A stretch of 32,317 nt of DNA, taken from JAEXNA01 sp050486105. GTDB taxonomy: Bacteria > Vulcanimicrobiota > Xenobia > Xenobiales > JADMJV01. Positions 31,423 through 32,317 of this stretch are shown here, piece after piece. The DNA lies in contig JBJHCR010000032.1 of the NCBI GenBank assembly GCA_050486105.1, positions 1 through 32,317 on the forward strand. The letters are read 5' to 3'. Each line of letters starts with the position of its first letter. Position 1 is the stretch's first letter. Both the position numbers and the translations under genes were made by a program. Under the pieces are notes generated by a model. The model worked only from the letters and a program-made list of their open reading frames with translations. It was not told where the DNA came from and did not search any database.

Positions 31423-32317
31423 ATGAGGGCATTTTGGTACCAGGCTTGCCAACTTCAGGCTCATAGGAAATCTGTGTCCTGGCGCAGGAAGACCGTTCTT
31501 AAGCAAAAATTAATCTTGGGCGCCATCAATCAGAGGCCTGCGCTTCTTGCTCTCCTTCCATCACCTTTCCCGAGAGGTCTCGCGATTCGCTTTCTGATTC
31601 AACAAAACTCGAACTGCTATCCCCAGGTCGCACTTTCCTTGGTGCTTCTGACCCTGGTTTGTCTGCTCGCATCTCCAGGTCGTTGCCAGCCAATACTCGA
31701 GAACCTGCCTTGCTCCCGAGAAGGTCTCTCTGAGGACGACCTGCTTTGGAGCAGCTCGTCAGAACTCTGGCCCGAGGAAGCAGAAAGTGAACTCTGGCTC
31801 CAACACCCCGAGGACAAGGCCGAACTTGTCCCAAGAGAACCAAACCCATTCGAGGAACCTCCGTTCCACGGAGACACGGTCATCCCCACAGATGACCATA
31901 GGCCCTATCCCCGTTTCACGCATAATGGGCAGATCCAATTCCAGTACGACTCGCCGGACCTCGGCTCCAACCGCATCGGCAACTTTCTTCCCGCTGGAAA
32001 CGGCTTGGCTCCCTTTCCTGCCGAAGGTCGAGGCTTTGTCCGACGATTTCGGCCAACCTTAAGGGCAGATTTCAATCCCGACGTATTCTTCGACTCAGAG
32101 CTCAATATCGACCCCCAATCGGGCCGATTCTTGATACTCGATGCCAACTTGAACTTTGCGGTGTCCGAGCATTCGTTGTTCCGGGTTGGACGTTTCAAGG
32201 TGCCCTTCGGTTGGGAAGGCTTCCGCACATCTCGAGCCATGGAGACCATCGAACGAAGCGACGTCACCGTTTTTTTCTACCCTGAACGCGACATGGGAGT
32301 CGCCTGGTACTACGAGG
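31423..32317 (+). CDS. OprO/OprP-type outer-membrane porin (partial, runs off right edge)
   Basis: The plus-strand frame is open from before 31423 to the window end. After a probable signal sequence (VALSLVLLTLVCLLASPGRC, from 31627) comes an acidic, proline-rich linker, then a barrel start: RFTHNGQIQFQYDS, VRRFRPTLRADFNPDVFFDSELNI, LNFAVSEHSLFRVGRFKVPFGWE and SDVTVFFYPERDMGVAWYYE, the early strand pattern of the phosphate/pyrophosphate-selective porin family. The start is uncertain: 31423 is the only ATG, but it puts 68 residues before the signal-like helix. TTG 31639 or GTG 31642 would give a short signal peptide lacking a basic N-terminus. Solute specificity cannot be judged. Confidence 0.75.
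   Translation, partial: MRAFWYQACQLQAHRKSVSWRRKTVLKQKLILGAINQRPALLALLPSPFPRGLAIRFLIQQNSNCYPQVALSLVLLTLVCLLASPGRCQPILENLPCSREGLSEDDLLWSSSSELWPEEAESELWLQHPEDKAELVPREPNPFEEPPFHGDTVIPTDDHRPYPRFTHNGQIQFQYDSPDLGSNRIGNFLPAGNGLAPFPAEGRGFVRRFRPTLRADFNPDVFFDSELNIDPQSGRFLILDANLNFAVSEHSLFRVGRFKVPFGWEGFRTSRAMETIERSDVTVFFYPERDMGVAWYYE

Overview
The window looks like chromosomal DNA of a diderm (Gram-negative type) respiring bacterium with a G+C content of roughly the mid-50s percent (judged by eye). The support is an OprO/OprP-type outer-membrane porin, several proteins with signal peptides, a respiratory complex I operon lacking its NADH-oxidising module genes, and a polyprenyl diphosphate synthase. I cannot name the phylum. 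A bacterial deoxyhypusine-synthase-like protein, a CHASE2 cyclase next to a FecR protein, a luciferase-like enzyme of the F420-dependent type and an SLH-like fragment fit better with a lineage outside the model Proteobacteria. I found no tRNA, rRNA, CRISPR array, insertion sequence or phage gene.

Layout. (1) 1-3968, minus strand: DEAD-box RNA helicase, then two overlapping HTTM-type membrane proteins, the second running off the left edge. (2) 4370-6378, plus strand: agmatinase and a deoxyhypusine-synthase-like enzyme, a polyamine operon with a recognisable promoter and a strong terminator hairpin. (3) 6434-18157, minus strand: one tightly packed run of 13 genes starting with hemL (heme), then polyprenyl diphosphate synthase (quinone tail), nuoA-B-C-D, a small secreted arginine-repeat protein, nuoH-J-K, and finally a GcvT-like protein with two FAD-oxidoreductase-fold proteins, one of them degenerate. 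nuoE, F, G, I, L, M and N are absent. (4) 18399-20985, plus strand: a ComEC-type membrane protein without its nuclease domain, overlapping an omega-amidase-like nitrilase. (5) 21001-29034, minus strand: a five-gene set of DUF3060-like secreted protein, FecR-domain protein, a 1111-residue double CHASE2/double cyclase, a secreted beta-propeller-like protein and a DUF4127 protein. (6) 29173-30978, plus strand: glyoxalase I-like, cupin and F420-type oxidoreductase. (7) 30982-32317: a small SLH-like coiled-coil protein divergent from a porin that is cut by the right edge.

How the genes fit together. Block 3 joins heme, quinone and complex I membrane/hydrogenase-module genes, so it is an electron-transport operon. 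Its promoter region carries a perfect TTGTGA-N6-TCACAA palindrome of the CRP type. Block 5 encodes a probable cyclic-nucleotide enzyme with an envelope-facing sensor. Its two cyclase halves carry complementary sets of catalytic residues, the layout of mammalian membrane adenylyl cyclases, within a cluster of secreted proteins of unknown function. This cluster is the best candidate here for an undescribed system.
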